From Ensifer adhaerens (GTDB lineage: Bacteria; Pseudomonadota; Alphaproteobacteria; Rhizobiales; Rhizobiaceae): DNA of 64,000 bases. Shown here in pieces: positions 18,601 to 27,688 of the stretch (positions are counted from its first letter, which is position 1; every line of letters starts with the position of its first letter). The position numbers and the translations under genes were made by a program. The stretch is from the NCBI RefSeq assembly GCF_020035535.1, contig NZ_CP083350.1, positions 62,001-126,000 on the forward strand. Reading direction: 5' to 3'. The notes under the pieces were generated by a model. It saw only the letters and a program-made list of their open reading frames with translations, searched no databases and had not been told where the DNA came from.

Positions 18601-21600
18601 GCCTGCGGCCTGGCGGTAAAAGTCCCGCGCACGAGCGTAGTCGGTCATGGTCGTCTCGCTCATGGAGTAGAGTTCGCCGAGCCGTAGCAGCGCCGTCAGG
18701 CTGCCTCGGCCGGCCGCCTGCCGATAATAGTCGACTGTGCGCTCCGGATCGGCCTTTACCACCTCCCCCTTGCGGTAGAGTTCACCCAGGGAAAGGGCAG
18801 CCGCCGCTTCCCCCTGTTCTGCCAGAGCAGCCAACTCTTGTGTCGCCGACGTCACGTCTCGAGACACGCCCTGTCCGCGGGCCTTCATTTCCGCAAGCCG
18901 GACTGCGGCCTCAGCGCTCCCCTGCCCGGCAGCCTGCCGATAATAGTTTTGGGCCAAGGCAAAATCCGCCACTGGCGATTCACTTTCCGAATAGTATCCG
19001 CCCAGTCGCAGCAACGCGCTAACGCTGCCTTCCTCGGCGGCCTGCCGATAATAATGCAGCGCTCTTACCGGATCAGAAGGCACCACCTCTCCCGCACCGT
19101 AAAGATCCCCCAGCGAGATTGCTGCGGCCGTGTCGCCACTGTCGGCAAGCGCCGTCAATGCACGCGTCGCCGACACTACATCCTGGGTCGCGCCTAGGCC
19201 CCGCGCTGTCATTTCTGCAAGCCGGATCTTTGCCTCGTTGCTACCCCGCTCTGCCGCCTGACGATATTGCTCGAACGCTTCAGCGTAGTCCGTCGCGAAC
19301 AGACCCCCGGCGGAGTAGAGATTGCCCAACCGAAGATGCGCGGTTGAGCTACCCTGTGAGATCGCCTGCCGATAATATTTCAGGGCGACAGGTGGATCAG
19401 ACTGTACGATCTTTCCCTCGGCATAGAGATCACCAAGGACAAGGGACGCGCTGGCCTCTCCTCCCTTTGCAAGTGCCGCAAGTTCAGCGGTGGCAGCGGA
19501 CACATTTTGCGCGACGCCCTGTCCTCTTGCCTTCATCTCCGCGAGCCGGACTCTTGCCTCGACGCTGCCAAGCTCCGCGGCCTGGCGGTAATAACCGGCC
19601 GCGCGGGTCGGATCGGCAGAGACGACCTGCCCGTTGCTATAGAGCTCGCCCAATGCAACTGCTGCGGCCTTTTCGCCTCCGTCTGCCAGGACGGTCAACT
19701 CGCTTGTTGCAGAAGCGACATCCTGCGCCACGCCCTGGCCTCGCGCCTTCATTTCCGCGAGCCGGACCTTTGCCACTGAATTTCCTCGGCTGGCAGCCCG
19801 CCGATAGTGATCGAGCGCTGCGGCATAGTCCGTTGTCGATGTCCTGCCGGCAGAATAGACGTCTCCCAGTCGCAGATACGCCGTCATGCTGCCTTGCGTG
19901 GCCGCTTGACGATAGTATTGCAGACCTTGTGTTGGATCCGCAGATACGGCCTCTCCCCTGCCGTAGAGATCACCCAATGCGAGAGCGGCCGCAGTCTCGC
20001 CCCGCTGCGCAAGCTCGGCCAGTTCCCGCGTCGCGGTCGCCACATCGCCGGCAACGCCCTGCCCACGCGCCTGCATTTCAGCGAGCCGGATCTTGGCGTT
20101 CACGCTCCCCCGGCCGACCGCCTGACGGTAAAACTCCTGCGCAAGCCCATAGTTGACCATCGTTGGTTGCCCTTGGGAGTATAAGTCACCAAGCCGCAAC
20201 AAGGCGGTTACGCTGCCCACATCTGCGGCCTGCTGATACCAGTACAGGGCTTTGTGCGGATCGACTGCAACGACCTCGCCTCTACCGTAGAGATCGCCAA
20301 GGGCCAAGGACGCATCTGCATCACCCCCCGCCGCAAGTTGCTCGAGATCTGTCTTAGCGGAGGCGATGTCCTGGGGGACTCCGCGCCCACGCGCCTTCAT
20401 TTCAGCGACCCGCACCTTCGCGCCGACGTTTCCGGTCTCTGCGGCCTTGCGAAAGAACTCCATCGCGCGCCCGTAGTCGGCAGCGGACCGCTCACCGTCG
20501 GAATAGAACTCGCCGAGCCGAAGAAGCGCCGACACACTGCCCTGTGCAACAGCCTTCTGAAAGTAAGTCACAGCCCGCGCCGGCTCGGCCGGTATCGCCT
20601 GTCCGTCGCTATAGAGATTGCCGAGAGCCAGAGAGGCACCAGCCTCCCCCGCTGCGGCCAATGCATCCAATTCGGCCTTCGCGGTGGATATGTCCTGTAC
20701 TGTACCGCGTCCCCTTGCCTTCATTTCCGAAAGGCGCACCTTCGCGCCGGCATTTCCCCTGGCCGCCGCCTGTTCATAGCTTACGATTGCAGTCCCGTAG
20801 TCGCCCGTCAGTGCGCCCTGGGCGGCGTAAAGATCGCCCAGCCGAACCAAAGCCGTTGTGCTTCCGAGCGCGGCAGCTTGCTGGTAATAACCGATTGCGC
20901 GTGCCGGATCAGCCCGCACGACCCCTCCGCCGTAGTAGAGGTTCCCCAAGGTGAGGGCCGCGGCCGGTTCCCCTCGTTCAGCGAGTGACATCAACGTACG
21001 GGTTGCCAATGATACGTTTTGAACGGTTCCCTGTCCGTGAGCCTCCATTTCCGCAAGCCGCACTTGCGCATTTGCGCTGCCCCTGCCAACGGCGCGGCGG
21101 TAATAATCCTGGGCGAGCGTGTAGTCAGGCTTGGACGTGTCATTCGAGGAGTAGAGATCCCCGAGCCGCGTCAGCGCCGGAACACTCCCCTGATCGGCAG
21201 CGCGCCGATAATGAAGCCAGGCTTGGGCAGCATCTACCGGCATGACATCCCCTCGCGCGTAGAGATCGCCCAGAATAAGTGACGCCTCCCCCTCGCCCTG
21301 TGCCGCCAAGCCTTCCAGTTTGGCTTTGGCAGAGGCAACGTCCTGCGCCACGCCCCCACCCCTCGCCTCCATTTCGGCTAAACGCACCTTGGCGCTGGCA
21401 CTACCCCTCTCGATTGCTGCACGATAGTATTCGAGCGCCCGCCCATATTCGGGCCGTGACAATTCCCCTTCCGAATGAAATTCGCCGAGCCTTAGCAATG
21501 CCGTTACGCTGCCTTGAGCGGCGGCCTGACGATAGTAGATTAGCGCCTTGGCGGGCTCGATCGCGAGTGCCCGACCGTCCCCATAGAGGTCACCGAGCGC

Positions 21601-22845
21601 CAAGGAGGCAGCGGCTTCTCCCGTACTGGCAAGCGAGATCAACTCCGTCGTCGCACTGGCGAGGTCCCGCGACATGCCGCGTCCTCTCGCCTTCATCTCT
21701 GCAAGCCGCACCCTTGCCCCGACATTGCCGGTCGCCGCAGCTTGGCGGTAACTTGCAACAGCTGGACCATAATCACCACTCACCGCCGCTTGATCCGCGT
21801 ACAGATCGCCAAGCTGCATTAGCGCCGTCCCACTACCATGGGCGGCGGCCTGACGGTAGTATTCCACCGCGCGGTGCCAATCCGCCGGGATGACATCGCC
21901 TTTGAGATAGAAACTTCCGAGCGAGAGGTCGGCGATTGGCGCACCGAGATCGGCCAGGGCCTGCAGTTCACCGATCGCTTGCTTCACATTGCGTGCCATC
22001 CCTTGACCGCGTGCCTGCATTTCTGCAAGCCGGACCTTCGCTTCCACATTCCCTTGTTCAGCGGCCAGGCGATAATGAACGACCGCCGCGGCGTAGTCAG
22101 TCGCCAGGACCGTTCCGGAATAATAAAGGTCTCCCAGCCTGACCTGCGCGCTTGTCGAGCCAAGAGCTGCGGCCTTGCGAAGCGCGGCAACAGCGATCTC
22201 CCCCTGCTCCGGGACGCGCCCGGATAGACAAAGATCAGCCAGTTGCTCAAGGACACCTGGATTGTCGGATCCGCCGACCGAGCGCAAGTTTGCCGCTCCT
22301 GCCGCCACGTCACGTTGCGTGCCTTCGCCGCGGATCAACAACTCCGCGACCCGCAACTGCCCAGCGACGACCCCTTGATTTGCCGCCTTGGTGTACGCGG
22401 CGAATGCCTTTGTGGGGTCATGCGCCACGAGTTCGCCACGACTGTAGAGATCTCCCAGGCCGATCAGCGCACCCCGATACCCATAGGCTGCCGCCCGTGA
22501 GTAGAGCTTGAGGACGCGGGCGCCGTCGGGAGCATCATTGACAACCTCACCTCCGGTTTTCGGCTGCGACACTGCTATGATCGCATCCGGCCCGGCGTTG
22601 CGCAGCAAGTCTTCATACTCCACGAACAGCCGATCGACGGTCGCGGCGTCGATCCGGCGTGCGAGGTAGAGATCAGCCAGTTGTGAGAGCGCTCGACCGA
22701 GGTTGGGCTGGAAAACCTGGTCTCCGTCAGACAGATCGGTTTGCGAATTAGGCAGATTTGCGGAGGTTTGTGGCGTAGCGGCTGACGCCGACCCCGCCCA
22801 AAGGAAGCCAACCGCGACAAGGCCGATCCATCCCGCTGAACGCAT
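15685..22845 (-). CDS. Giant exported Sel1-repeat protein with C-terminal peptidoglycan-binding-like segment
   Basis: A protein of 2386 residues. MRSAGWIGLVAVGFLWAG with ASA before ATPQ is a Sec signal peptide, so the protein is periplasmic or outer-membrane associated. Nearly all the rest is Sel1-type helical repeats of about 36 residues, roughly 60 in number, grouped in about 16 super-units of 108 residues. Each super-unit contains RLAEMKARGQG, LALGDLYSDG and DYARALDHYRQAA-like segments. Three divergent units carry LRVAELTIRGEGT. The last 60 or so residues (RLRQSGVRVGPLDGRLNGAA) resemble a peptidoglycan-binding-domain-like fold. The ATG at 22845 overlaps the deacetylase stop as TGATG. By analogy with AlgK in alginate export and BcsC/PelB in cellulose and Pel export, I infer a periplasmic scaffold for polysaccharide assembly. 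Confidence 0.88.
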   Translation of the reverse strand: MRSAGWIGLVAVGFLWAGSASAATPQTSANLPNSQTDLSDGDQVFQPNLGRALSQLADLYLARRIDAATVDRLFVEYEDLLRNAGPDAIIAVSQPKTGGEVVNDAPDGARVLKLYSRAAAYGYRGALIGLGDLYSRGELVAHDPTKAFAAYTKAANQGVVAGQLRVAELLIRGEGTQRDVAAGAANLRSVGGSDNPGVLEQLADLCLSGRVPEQGEIAVAALRKAAALGSTSAQVRLGDLYYSGTVLATDYAAAVVHYRLAAEQGNVEAKVRLAEMQARGQGMARNVKQAIGELQALADLGAPIADLSLGSFYLKGDVIPADWHRAVEYYRQAAAHGSGTALMQLGDLYADQAAVSGDYGPAVASYRQAAATGNVGARVRLAEMKARGRGMSRDLASATTELISLASTGEAAASLALGDLYGDGRALAIEPAKALIYYRQAAAQGSVTALLRLGEFHSEGELSRPEYGRALEYYRAAIERGSASAKVRLAEMEARGGGVAQDVASAKAKLEGLAAQGEGEASLILGDLYARGDVMPVDAAQAWLHYRRAADQGSVPALTRLGDLYSSNDTSKPDYTLAQDYYRRAVGRGSANAQVRLAEMEAHGQGTVQNVSLATRTLMSLAERGEPAAALTLGNLYYGGGVVRADPARAIGYYQQAAALGSTTALVRLGDLYAAQGALTGDYGTAIVSYEQAAARGNAGAKVRLSEMKARGRGTVQDISTAKAELDALAAAGEAGASLALGNLYSDGQAIPAEPARAVTYFQKAVAQGSVSALLRLGEFYSDGERSAADYGRAMEFFRKAAETGNVGAKVRVAEMKARGRGVPQDIASAKTDLEQLAAGGDADASLALGDLYGRGEVVAVDPHKALYWYQQAADVGSVTALLRLGDLYSQGQPTMVNYGLAQEFYRQAVGRGSVNAKIRLAEMQARGQGVAGDVATATRELAELAQRGETAAALALGDLYGRGEAVSADPTQGLQYYRQAATQGSMTAYLRLGDVYSAGRTSTTDYAAALDHYRRAASRGNSVAKVRLAEMKARGQGVAQDVASATSELTVLADGGEKAAAVALGELYSNGQVVSADPTRAAGYYRQAAELGSVEARVRLAEMKARGQGVAQNVSAATAELAALAKGGEASASLVLGDLYAEGKIVQSDPPVALKYYRQAISQGSSTAHLRLGNLYSAGGLFATDYAEAFEQYRQAAERGSNEAKIRLAEMTARGLGATQDVVSATRALTALADSGDTAAAISLGDLYGAGEVVPSDPVRALHYYRQAAEEGSVSALLRLGGYYSESESPVADFALAQNYYRQAAGQGSAEAAVRLAEMKARGQGVSRDVTSATQELAALAEQGEAAAALSLGELYRKGEVVKADPERTVDYYRQAAGRGSLTALLRLGELYSMSETTMTDYARARDFYRQAAGQGSVEAKVRLAEMKARGLGVTQDLASAQAELKSLAATGRQEASLALGDLYSDGKVVPADPAQALEYFRQAASQGSTTANVRMGDLYFAGKGVTTDFATAFDHYRRAAERGNLEAKVRLAEMRAQGKGIPQDLSAAKIELDNLAARGGAEASLAVGDLYSKGEAVPADRARAADYYRQAAAQGNVAALLRLGDFYSESQAATTDFTLAQSYYRRAAEQGNVAAKIRLAEMQARGQGGAQNADAAKSELAALADRGEASAALALGDLYGRADAIPVDSGQAIRYYEQAAKQGSLTALLRLGDAYRAHEPIKAFAAYSAAAKQGSLDGSLRVAELTIRGEGTLQDVSQGVANLRLLAKSDSPSVLEALADLCLSGRVPMQPELGVAALERAANVGSVDAHVRLGDLYAAGDAVALNYSLALEHYRQAAGQGNLEAKVRLAEMKALGRGMAPDAGSATGELAMLAAQGEAGAAYSLGDLYTKGQTVPVDAGRARQYYQQAAGQGSVRAMLRLGDGYRAEDPAKAFASYGAAADQGNMEGRLRVAELTIRGEGTGRDVSGGMAELRALGTSASPDILVALAELYLSGRIPLQPSLAVAALEKATQFGSIRAHLRLGDLYVEGQDVKADYGIALEHYRQAAEQGDVDAKIRLAEMEARGQGMNKDVASAVHALTALAADGSASALLSLGDLYGGGQVTALDPKLALTYYQDAAAKGSVSAMLRLGDAYNSGRLAPRNVKQAEKYYKMAFETGNPGASLALGRFNASTKTGKAAAAGVVLLRRSVDENVGGASSAVAEALFYGQGAARSSKEAVSVLQKAAKEGDRIAAIDLIEAYRDGKRDGRTQLVRKDSAKAKSALAASADLLSGPEMSIQTFLLDASTAKTSAFEALSNRFTTLTQPERQRVVRDLSRTNPQLFAYVIEIRLRQSGVRVGPLDGRLNGAAQAALVRQCRTLLPARQCNQGVSTPRVVETVAQMF

Positions 22846-23675
22846 CACCCCCCACTTTCTGACCCGGCCACCTGGCGTCGTGGAAACACCGACCGGTGCA
22901 AGGCACGCATGCGTCTTGCCGCACGCCATCCGGTGGCAATGAGGCGATCGACCGGTGGCGCGACGGGCAGTTGCGGCATCTCGATCAGATCCATGAGCGC
23001 GTCCGGTGTTACCTCACTGGTGACAACGATGCGAGACAGCGCAAAGAGATCTTCCGTCTGGCTACTCAGCGCATGGCGAACGCGGCAAGCCGCAAGGTAT
23101 CCTGCCTCTTGCGCAATGCGGCGTGTTTCGTTTGACGCGTAACCGTGGGGGTAGGCAAATGTGGTGACGGGAGCACCCAAACCGTCTTCCAGGGCCTTTT
23201 TGCTATCTCGAAGCTCCCTTGTAGCTTTTGCCCGCGAAAGCGTGTCAAGTTCCGGATGGCTCACGGAATGCGCGCCAATCTCGACACCTGCGCGTTGCAG
23301 ATCACGCAACGCGCCCCAGTCGAGCATCGGACGATTTCCCTCGCCAAGATCTGAAAGCCATCGAGCGGTCTTCCCTACAAATCCCGTGGCGACATAGAGG
23401 GTAGCGGCGAATTTGCGGGCGGCCAGAACAGGCAGTGCGGCTTCGGAAAAATCCCGAAGACCATCGTCGAAGGTGATCAAGCAGGTGCGCGGAGGAACCA
23501 ATTGTCCGCGGCTTCGCAACAACGCGAGGTCGGCAACCGTAATCGAGCGGTATCCGCGCTGCGACAAGGCACGTAGATGCGCGTCCAACTCCCGCTCGGT
23601 CACCATCCAGCGTCGATATGCCGGGGCACAATCACGACCGACACTATGATAGACCAAAATCGGGATAGATTGCAT
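22845..23675 (-). CDS. Polysaccharide deacetylase (NodB-homology, carbohydrate esterase family 4)
   Basis: A 276-residue metal-dependent deacetylase. Motif 1 TFDDG (Asp70, Asp71) and the His pair His136/His140 in HSVSH are both intact, followed by FAYPHG. It would remove N- or O-acetyl groups from a sugar polymer or lipid-linked precursor. No clear signal peptide is seen, so it may act on a cytoplasmic intermediate or be exported otherwise. The ATG at 23675 has AAAGAGG upstream and lies one base after the stop of the glycosyltransferase gene. It is coupled to the Sel1 gene downstream, which fits a role in the same polysaccharide pathway. Confidence 0.9.
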   Translation of the reverse strand: MQSIPILVYHSVGRDCAPAYRRWMVTERELDAHLRALSQRGYRSITVADLALLRSRGQLVPPRTCLITFDDGLRDFSEAALPVLAARKFAATLYVATGFVGKTARWLSDLGEGNRPMLDWGALRDLQRAGVEIGAHSVSHPELDTLSRAKATRELRDSKKALEDGLGAPVTTFAYPHGYASNETRRIAQEAGYLAACRVRHALSSQTEDLFALSRIVVTSEVTPDALMDLIEMPQLPVAPPVDRLIATGWRAARRMRALHRSVFPRRQVAGSESGG

Positions 23676-23676
23676 A

Positions 23677-25845
23677 TCACACCTCTTTTTGGGCTGGTCG
23701 CCTCGCGTCGAGGCCGCTGCGCGGCCGGTCGTCGCGCCTGCGCTTCGCGAGACTTCTAAAGTAGCCCGGGATTCCTGCGAGGATGCCGAGACGCTCCATC
23801 CAAATCAGCCGCAGCGGATAGTCACTGGGTAACCGGGCCGTCTTCTGCGAGGTTGGCCCCGCCATGTGGAGGATGCCCGCTGGAAATGCCTTGGCAAGTC
23901 GGAAAGCCCGACGCGGTTCGTCGACAATGATCTTCGTCAGGTAGGCACCTAGCCCCATGCCATAACAAAAAGCTTGGCGGCGCATGCCTTCTTCGCCCCG
24001 GCGGTGGTAATGCCAGACGATGCCCTGTGGCTGGTATACCAGCTGGAAACCGCCGCTTATGATCGCGAAGAATGCGGCGAGGTCATCGCCACCGCGCGCC
24101 AGCGTTCCAGCACCAAGCGCCGCATCGAAACCACCAACTCGACGCAACGCACTTGCTCGGAAAGCCATGTTTGCACCGGAGCCGAACTGACCGGCCGTGA
24201 AGGGAAAAAGCATGCCTTTTGGCCGGTTTTCCTCCAAATCATAGACGCGGCGCTGAAAGCCCTTGCCGAAACCACCGTGCTGTTCCGTCCAGACTTGCGC
24301 CCGGGTTTCGAGTTCGGCGGGCAGGATCAAGCCGGTCACGCAACCGACGGCATTGTCCTCCTCCATCGGCCCGGCCATCGCTTCGACCCAATGCTGGTCG
24401 AGTACAACGTCGTCATCGGTGAAGAGGACGATGTCACTCGACACGTAACGCAGGCCGGTATTGTGCGCTCGGCCGAGCCCCGGGGTCGGCTCAAGCACAT
24501 AATGCACCCGTCCCCGGTAACGCGCCGAAATCAGATCCACTGTTGCCGTCGACGCCGGTGCGTTGTCTACGACATGCACCTCGTCGGGTGCACGGGTTTG
24601 ATTGAAAAGAGACGCGAGGCAGCGATCCAGGCTTTCAGCACGGTCGCGTGTTGCTATCACAACAGCCACCTTTTCACGCACGGGGACAGGTCCGGCCGCG
24701 GTCGCCGGCAAAGAGCGATCGGGACCTATCCGCGACCGTAGGTCAGCGGGTTCAATGACAGGGCCAGAATGCTGAAGCTCGACAATCCGGAGCGGTTCTG
24801 GCCCGGAGCGAACCAAACAGAAGATACCACCATATCGCCCGCCATTCGGCCGCCGGAGATCGATCGCCGGAAGGGGTTTTGTGTGATCTACGCTGACAAT
24901 CTTGATGGGGTGGAACGGGTTCACTCGTCTGGAGAGTTTTGCCGCGAGATACGCTGCTGTCGTAAACATGAGCCCCGCAACGATGGCGAAAGCTCGGGCC
25001 GGTCCAAAGGGATCAAGCCGGGTCACCATATCACTCACGCCGCGCAGGACGCCTGCCGGCAACGTCCGGGTGACATAGGCACGCTCGGTGCCAAGTTCCT
25101 CGCTCGCCCCTTCAGTTCCGGCCACCGCATTTTTCGAGCGTCCCTCGGCCTGGCATCGCTTTCGGAAGTAGGCCCACCGCGTTCTTTCTGCGGTGACGTG
25201 ATGGTGAACAACCGCTTGGGGATCATAAAGGATCACAGCGTCGGGAAGATGCCGGCGCGCGCGAATACACAGTTCGGTTTCTTCGCATCCGGCGGCATCC
25301 TGTCCGCTGCGACCGAGACCCTCAAGAAAGCCGCCAACGACATCGAAAACCATCCGCCGAAACGACATATTGCAGCCGATCGGGTTGCGGACCGGGCTTA
25401 GCCTTGTCGGCAAGCCATCATAACTGCAACCAACCACCCACAGGAATTCTTCCGGGAACCACCGTGGTCGCCCGACTTGCCAAAGTGGCAATACCTTGCC
25501 GCCGACACCGATTACCTTCGGATCAGCATAATGTATCGCAAGCCGTTCCAGCCAATCAGCCTCAGCAATGGCGTCGTCGTCAAGAAATGCAACGACATCG
25601 CTCGGGAAAGCGGCGCGCACACCCGTGTTTCGCGCACCCGAAAGGCCGCGCGCCCCATCATTGGCGATTACCTCGACATCAGGGTAAGACGCCCGCATCG
25701 CACACAACAAGTCCTCGTTGTGGTCGATGACGATGACAAGCCGGTCGGCTTGCCGTGTCTGATTGAGTATCGAGTTGATAGCGTCGCCAAGTTGGAGGCG
25801 GCGCTCATCGGAATAAGCGCAGATCACAACCGCAATCGAATTCAT
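23677..25845 (-). CDS. Bifunctional glycosyltransferase, two fused GT2 domains
   Basis: A 722-residue protein with two GT-A glycosyltransferase family 2 domains. The first starts at SIAVVICAYSDERR and carries DDD in AFLDDDAIAEADW. The second starts near residue 395 (KVAVVIATRDRAESLDRCLA) and carries FTDDDVVLDQHW. A linker of about 130 residues with one hydrophobic segment (AFAIVAGLMFTTAAYLAAKL) separates them. Such double GT2 proteins add two successive sugars during assembly of a repeat unit or build alternating polymers. The ATG at 25845 has GAGG upstream and follows the previous stop by eight bases. Donor sugars are unknown. Confidence 0.87.
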   Translation of the reverse strand: MNSIAVVICAYSDERRLQLGDAINSILNQTRQADRLVIVIDHNEDLLCAMRASYPDVEVIANDGARGLSGARNTGVRAAFPSDVVAFLDDDAIAEADWLERLAIHYADPKVIGVGGKVLPLWQVGRPRWFPEEFLWVVGCSYDGLPTRLSPVRNPIGCNMSFRRMVFDVVGGFLEGLGRSGQDAAGCEETELCIRARRHLPDAVILYDPQAVVHHHVTAERTRWAYFRKRCQAEGRSKNAVAGTEGASEELGTERAYVTRTLPAGVLRGVSDMVTRLDPFGPARAFAIVAGLMFTTAAYLAAKLSRRVNPFHPIKIVSVDHTKPLPAIDLRRPNGGRYGGIFCLVRSGPEPLRIVELQHSGPVIEPADLRSRIGPDRSLPATAAGPVPVREKVAVVIATRDRAESLDRCLASLFNQTRAPDEVHVVDNAPASTATVDLISARYRGRVHYVLEPTPGLGRAHNTGLRYVSSDIVLFTDDDVVLDQHWVEAMAGPMEEDNAVGCVTGLILPAELETRAQVWTEQHGGFGKGFQRRVYDLEENRPKGMLFPFTAGQFGSGANMAFRASALRRVGGFDAALGAGTLARGGDDLAAFFAIISGGFQLVYQPQGIVWHYHRRGEEGMRRQAFCYGMGLGAYLTKIIVDEPRRAFRLAKAFPAGILHMAGPTSQKTARLPSDYPLRLIWMERLGILAGIPGYFRSLAKRRRDDRPRSGLDARRPAQKEV

Positions 25846-25853
25846 AACGGGCC

Positions 25854-26645
25854 TCAACCTGCCCGCTGCGTACGGTTTCGGACGGCTTCGCCAGCACGAC
25901 TGCGCTCGCCGAGGCCCAGCCGAGCGATTGTTTTCAGGACGCGCCACCCATCGGGTATTGTGCGTAAATTGCTGACACCATGGATGCGCGCATATTCGCG
26001 GCTTGGGAGTTCCGCAATCGCGAGACCGGCTTGCAGTGCACGGATGTTCATCTGCGTTTCGATTTCGAAACCTGTAGCGGACTCGACACGCAAATGAGGC
26101 AACACGTCACGCCAAAAGGCATTATACCCGTAGCAAAGATCACTGTAGCGACCGCCGAAACGCAGGCGCACCAATTGCAATAAGCCCCAATTCCCCAGGC
26201 GTCGATACCATTCCATGTCACGCGTGTCGCCGCCCTGCAGGAAGCGCGACCCCTTGACGAAATCGGCTCCGGCAAGCAGCGCGCCCACGAAACCGGTCAT
26301 CTCCTCCGGGTCCGCCGAGCCATCGGCGTCGAGGGTAATAAGGATGTCGCCACGGGCCGCCGCGAAACCAGCGGCAAGCGCAACACCTTTTCCAAGGCGC
26401 GCTTGCTCGATCACGACGATGTCGGGCATAAGCTCTCGCGCAATCGCGACCGTTCCGTCGTTGGAATCGCCGTCGACAAGAATTACTTCGTCGATCCAGG
26501 CGGGAATACGTGGCAATACGTGTGGAAGGTTTTGCGCCTCATTTACCGTTGGGACGATAACACTAACCCTCGGTACTAAAATGGCCTTGTCCATAACGGA
26601 CGGGCGGAGGGCTGCTCTTAATGACTCGTGAAATTGTTCGCCCAT
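25854..26645 (-). CDS. Glycosyltransferase family 2 (dolichol-phosphate mannose synthase-like)
   Basis: A 263-residue GT2 enzyme without obvious membrane segments. It begins with RVSVIVPTVNEAQNLPHVLP and carries ITLDADGSADPEEM, where the aspartates bind the metal and nucleotide sugar; TGFEIETQMNIRALQAG is the acceptor-side motif of the polyprenyl-phosphate glycosyltransferase group. It could make a lipid-linked sugar donor used by a GT-C enzyme in the same locus. The start at 26645 is uncertain: GGAGGA lies 12 bases upstream, a long spacing, and a downstream ATG at 26594 has no ribosome-binding site. Confidence 0.87.
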   Translation of the reverse strand: MGEQFHESLRAALRPSVMDKAILVPRVSVIVPTVNEAQNLPHVLPRIPAWIDEVILVDGDSNDGTVAIARELMPDIVVIEQARLGKGVALAAGFAAARGDILITLDADGSADPEEMTGFVGALLAGADFVKGSRFLQGGDTRDMEWYRRLGNWGLLQLVRLRFGGRYSDLCYGYNAFWRDVLPHLRVESATGFEIETQMNIRALQAGLAIAELPSREYARIHGVSNLRTIPDGWRVLKTIARLGLGERSRAGEAVRNRTQRAG

Positions 26646-27361
26646 TTCGCTTCAAATTCCTCCACTCAAAAAAATGAAAGCAAAAAAATATGGATCCCCA
26701 GCCATGTATATGACCGTGGAAGGGAAAAGCTTGAATTACTTGTACGCATTCAGCTTTATTACAATATTCTAACTTTGTAAACCATCACATTCTTTTCTTG
26801 AAAATGGCCCGCCCGCGAAGCAAGTCTTTATTATTATTGATATATTCGAATACCTACTTCCAGCGAACCTTTTGTTTCAGAATTATATCAAAGTATATCA
26901 CGCGGCATTTGCCGATTTCGGAAAATTTCCGGCAAACAATCCTGGGGAGAGACGTAAATTCTCCGGAGACTTTATATTCGTACCCTTCGTTTTCTTCTTG
27001 AAAGCGATCAAGTTTCCGCAAACAGAAACATAAATGACAATATCATGGATAGCTTAGATACAGAGGATTTCAGGCGGTTCATGGGAGCGAACGCCCCACG
27101 CAAGAAGCGTGGAGATGCTGACTTTCTACACACGTTCTCGTGACCTCAATCGTGCGGTTTGGACGCGACGGAATGGATGTATCGCATCAGCGACGAGGAG
27201 ATCGCCTCCAATCTAACTGATCGAAATCGCACCGCTCCGAATGCGTGATGGTTCTTTGCGACCAACCACAGCTGCAAGATCGATGGCGTAGCAAGAGGGA
27301 ATCGCGTACTATAAGGGATGAAGCAGTATGTTGAGATTACGACGCAAATTAAAGGCAAGCG
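26646..27361. other. AT-rich gene-poor island upstream of the polysaccharide operon
   Basis: About 700 bases, clearly lower in GC than the surroundings up to about 27050, with runs such as TTATTATTATTGATATATTC. It must hold the promoter of the minus-strand glycosyltransferase operon, but I cannot single out one pair of -35/-10 boxes. No convincing protein gene is seen. Confidence 0.5.
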
Positions 27362-27667
27362 ATGCCGATGCAATCGGAAGAACATACCGCAAAGGCTCCC
27401 AAAACGGACCCCGTTCAGCGGTGGATGAAACTGATGACAGAGTGGAACGCGCTCACTGCTCAAGTGAAAGAAGTACGGCGCGCCATCGCGACATCGGTTG
27501 GCGAGAAATCTGAACTGATCCAGACCGAGGCCGCCCTCGTCGCTAAAGGTCACGCGCTCAAGGAAGAAATCGACGCGGTTCTCGCAGAGGCTGCCAGTCA
27601 ACGCCAACCGATCACGGGGCCACTGATTGTTGGAACCCTTATTCCGTCGCCCAAAGGCGACCGTTAG
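27362..27667 (+). CDS. Hypothetical small coiled-coil protein
   Basis: A 101-residue protein rich in Ala, Glu, Lys and Gln (LIQTEAALVAKGHALKEEID) with coiled-coil character and no signal peptide or membrane segment. AAGG lies seven bases before the ATG. It is convergent with the POTRA-protein gene. I do not recognise a family, and it may be a species-level gene or a chance frame. A longer antisense frame (27146-27607) looks less protein-like. Confidence 0.45.
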   Translation: MPMQSEEHTAKAPKTDPVQRWMKLMTEWNALTAQVKEVRRAIATSVGEKSELIQTEAALVAKGHALKEEIDAVLAEAASQRQPITGPLIVGTLIPSPKGDR

Positions 27668-27688
27668 CGACTGTATAAGGCGCGCGCC

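Noticed and set aside
16800..22100. Regular DNA repeats that could suggest a CRISPR or satellite array
   Set aside because: The period is a multiple of three and the repeats translate into Sel1 units without stops, so they are coding repeats.
27045..27143. Possible 32-residue peptide MDSLDTEDF...
   Set aside because: No ribosome-binding site and no recognisable similarity; it cannot be told apart from chance.
27146..27607. Minus-strand frame of 153 codons in the gap before the POTRA gene
   Set aside because: His/Arg/Phe-rich composition and no ribosome-binding site; the plus-strand frame at 27362 is more protein-like.
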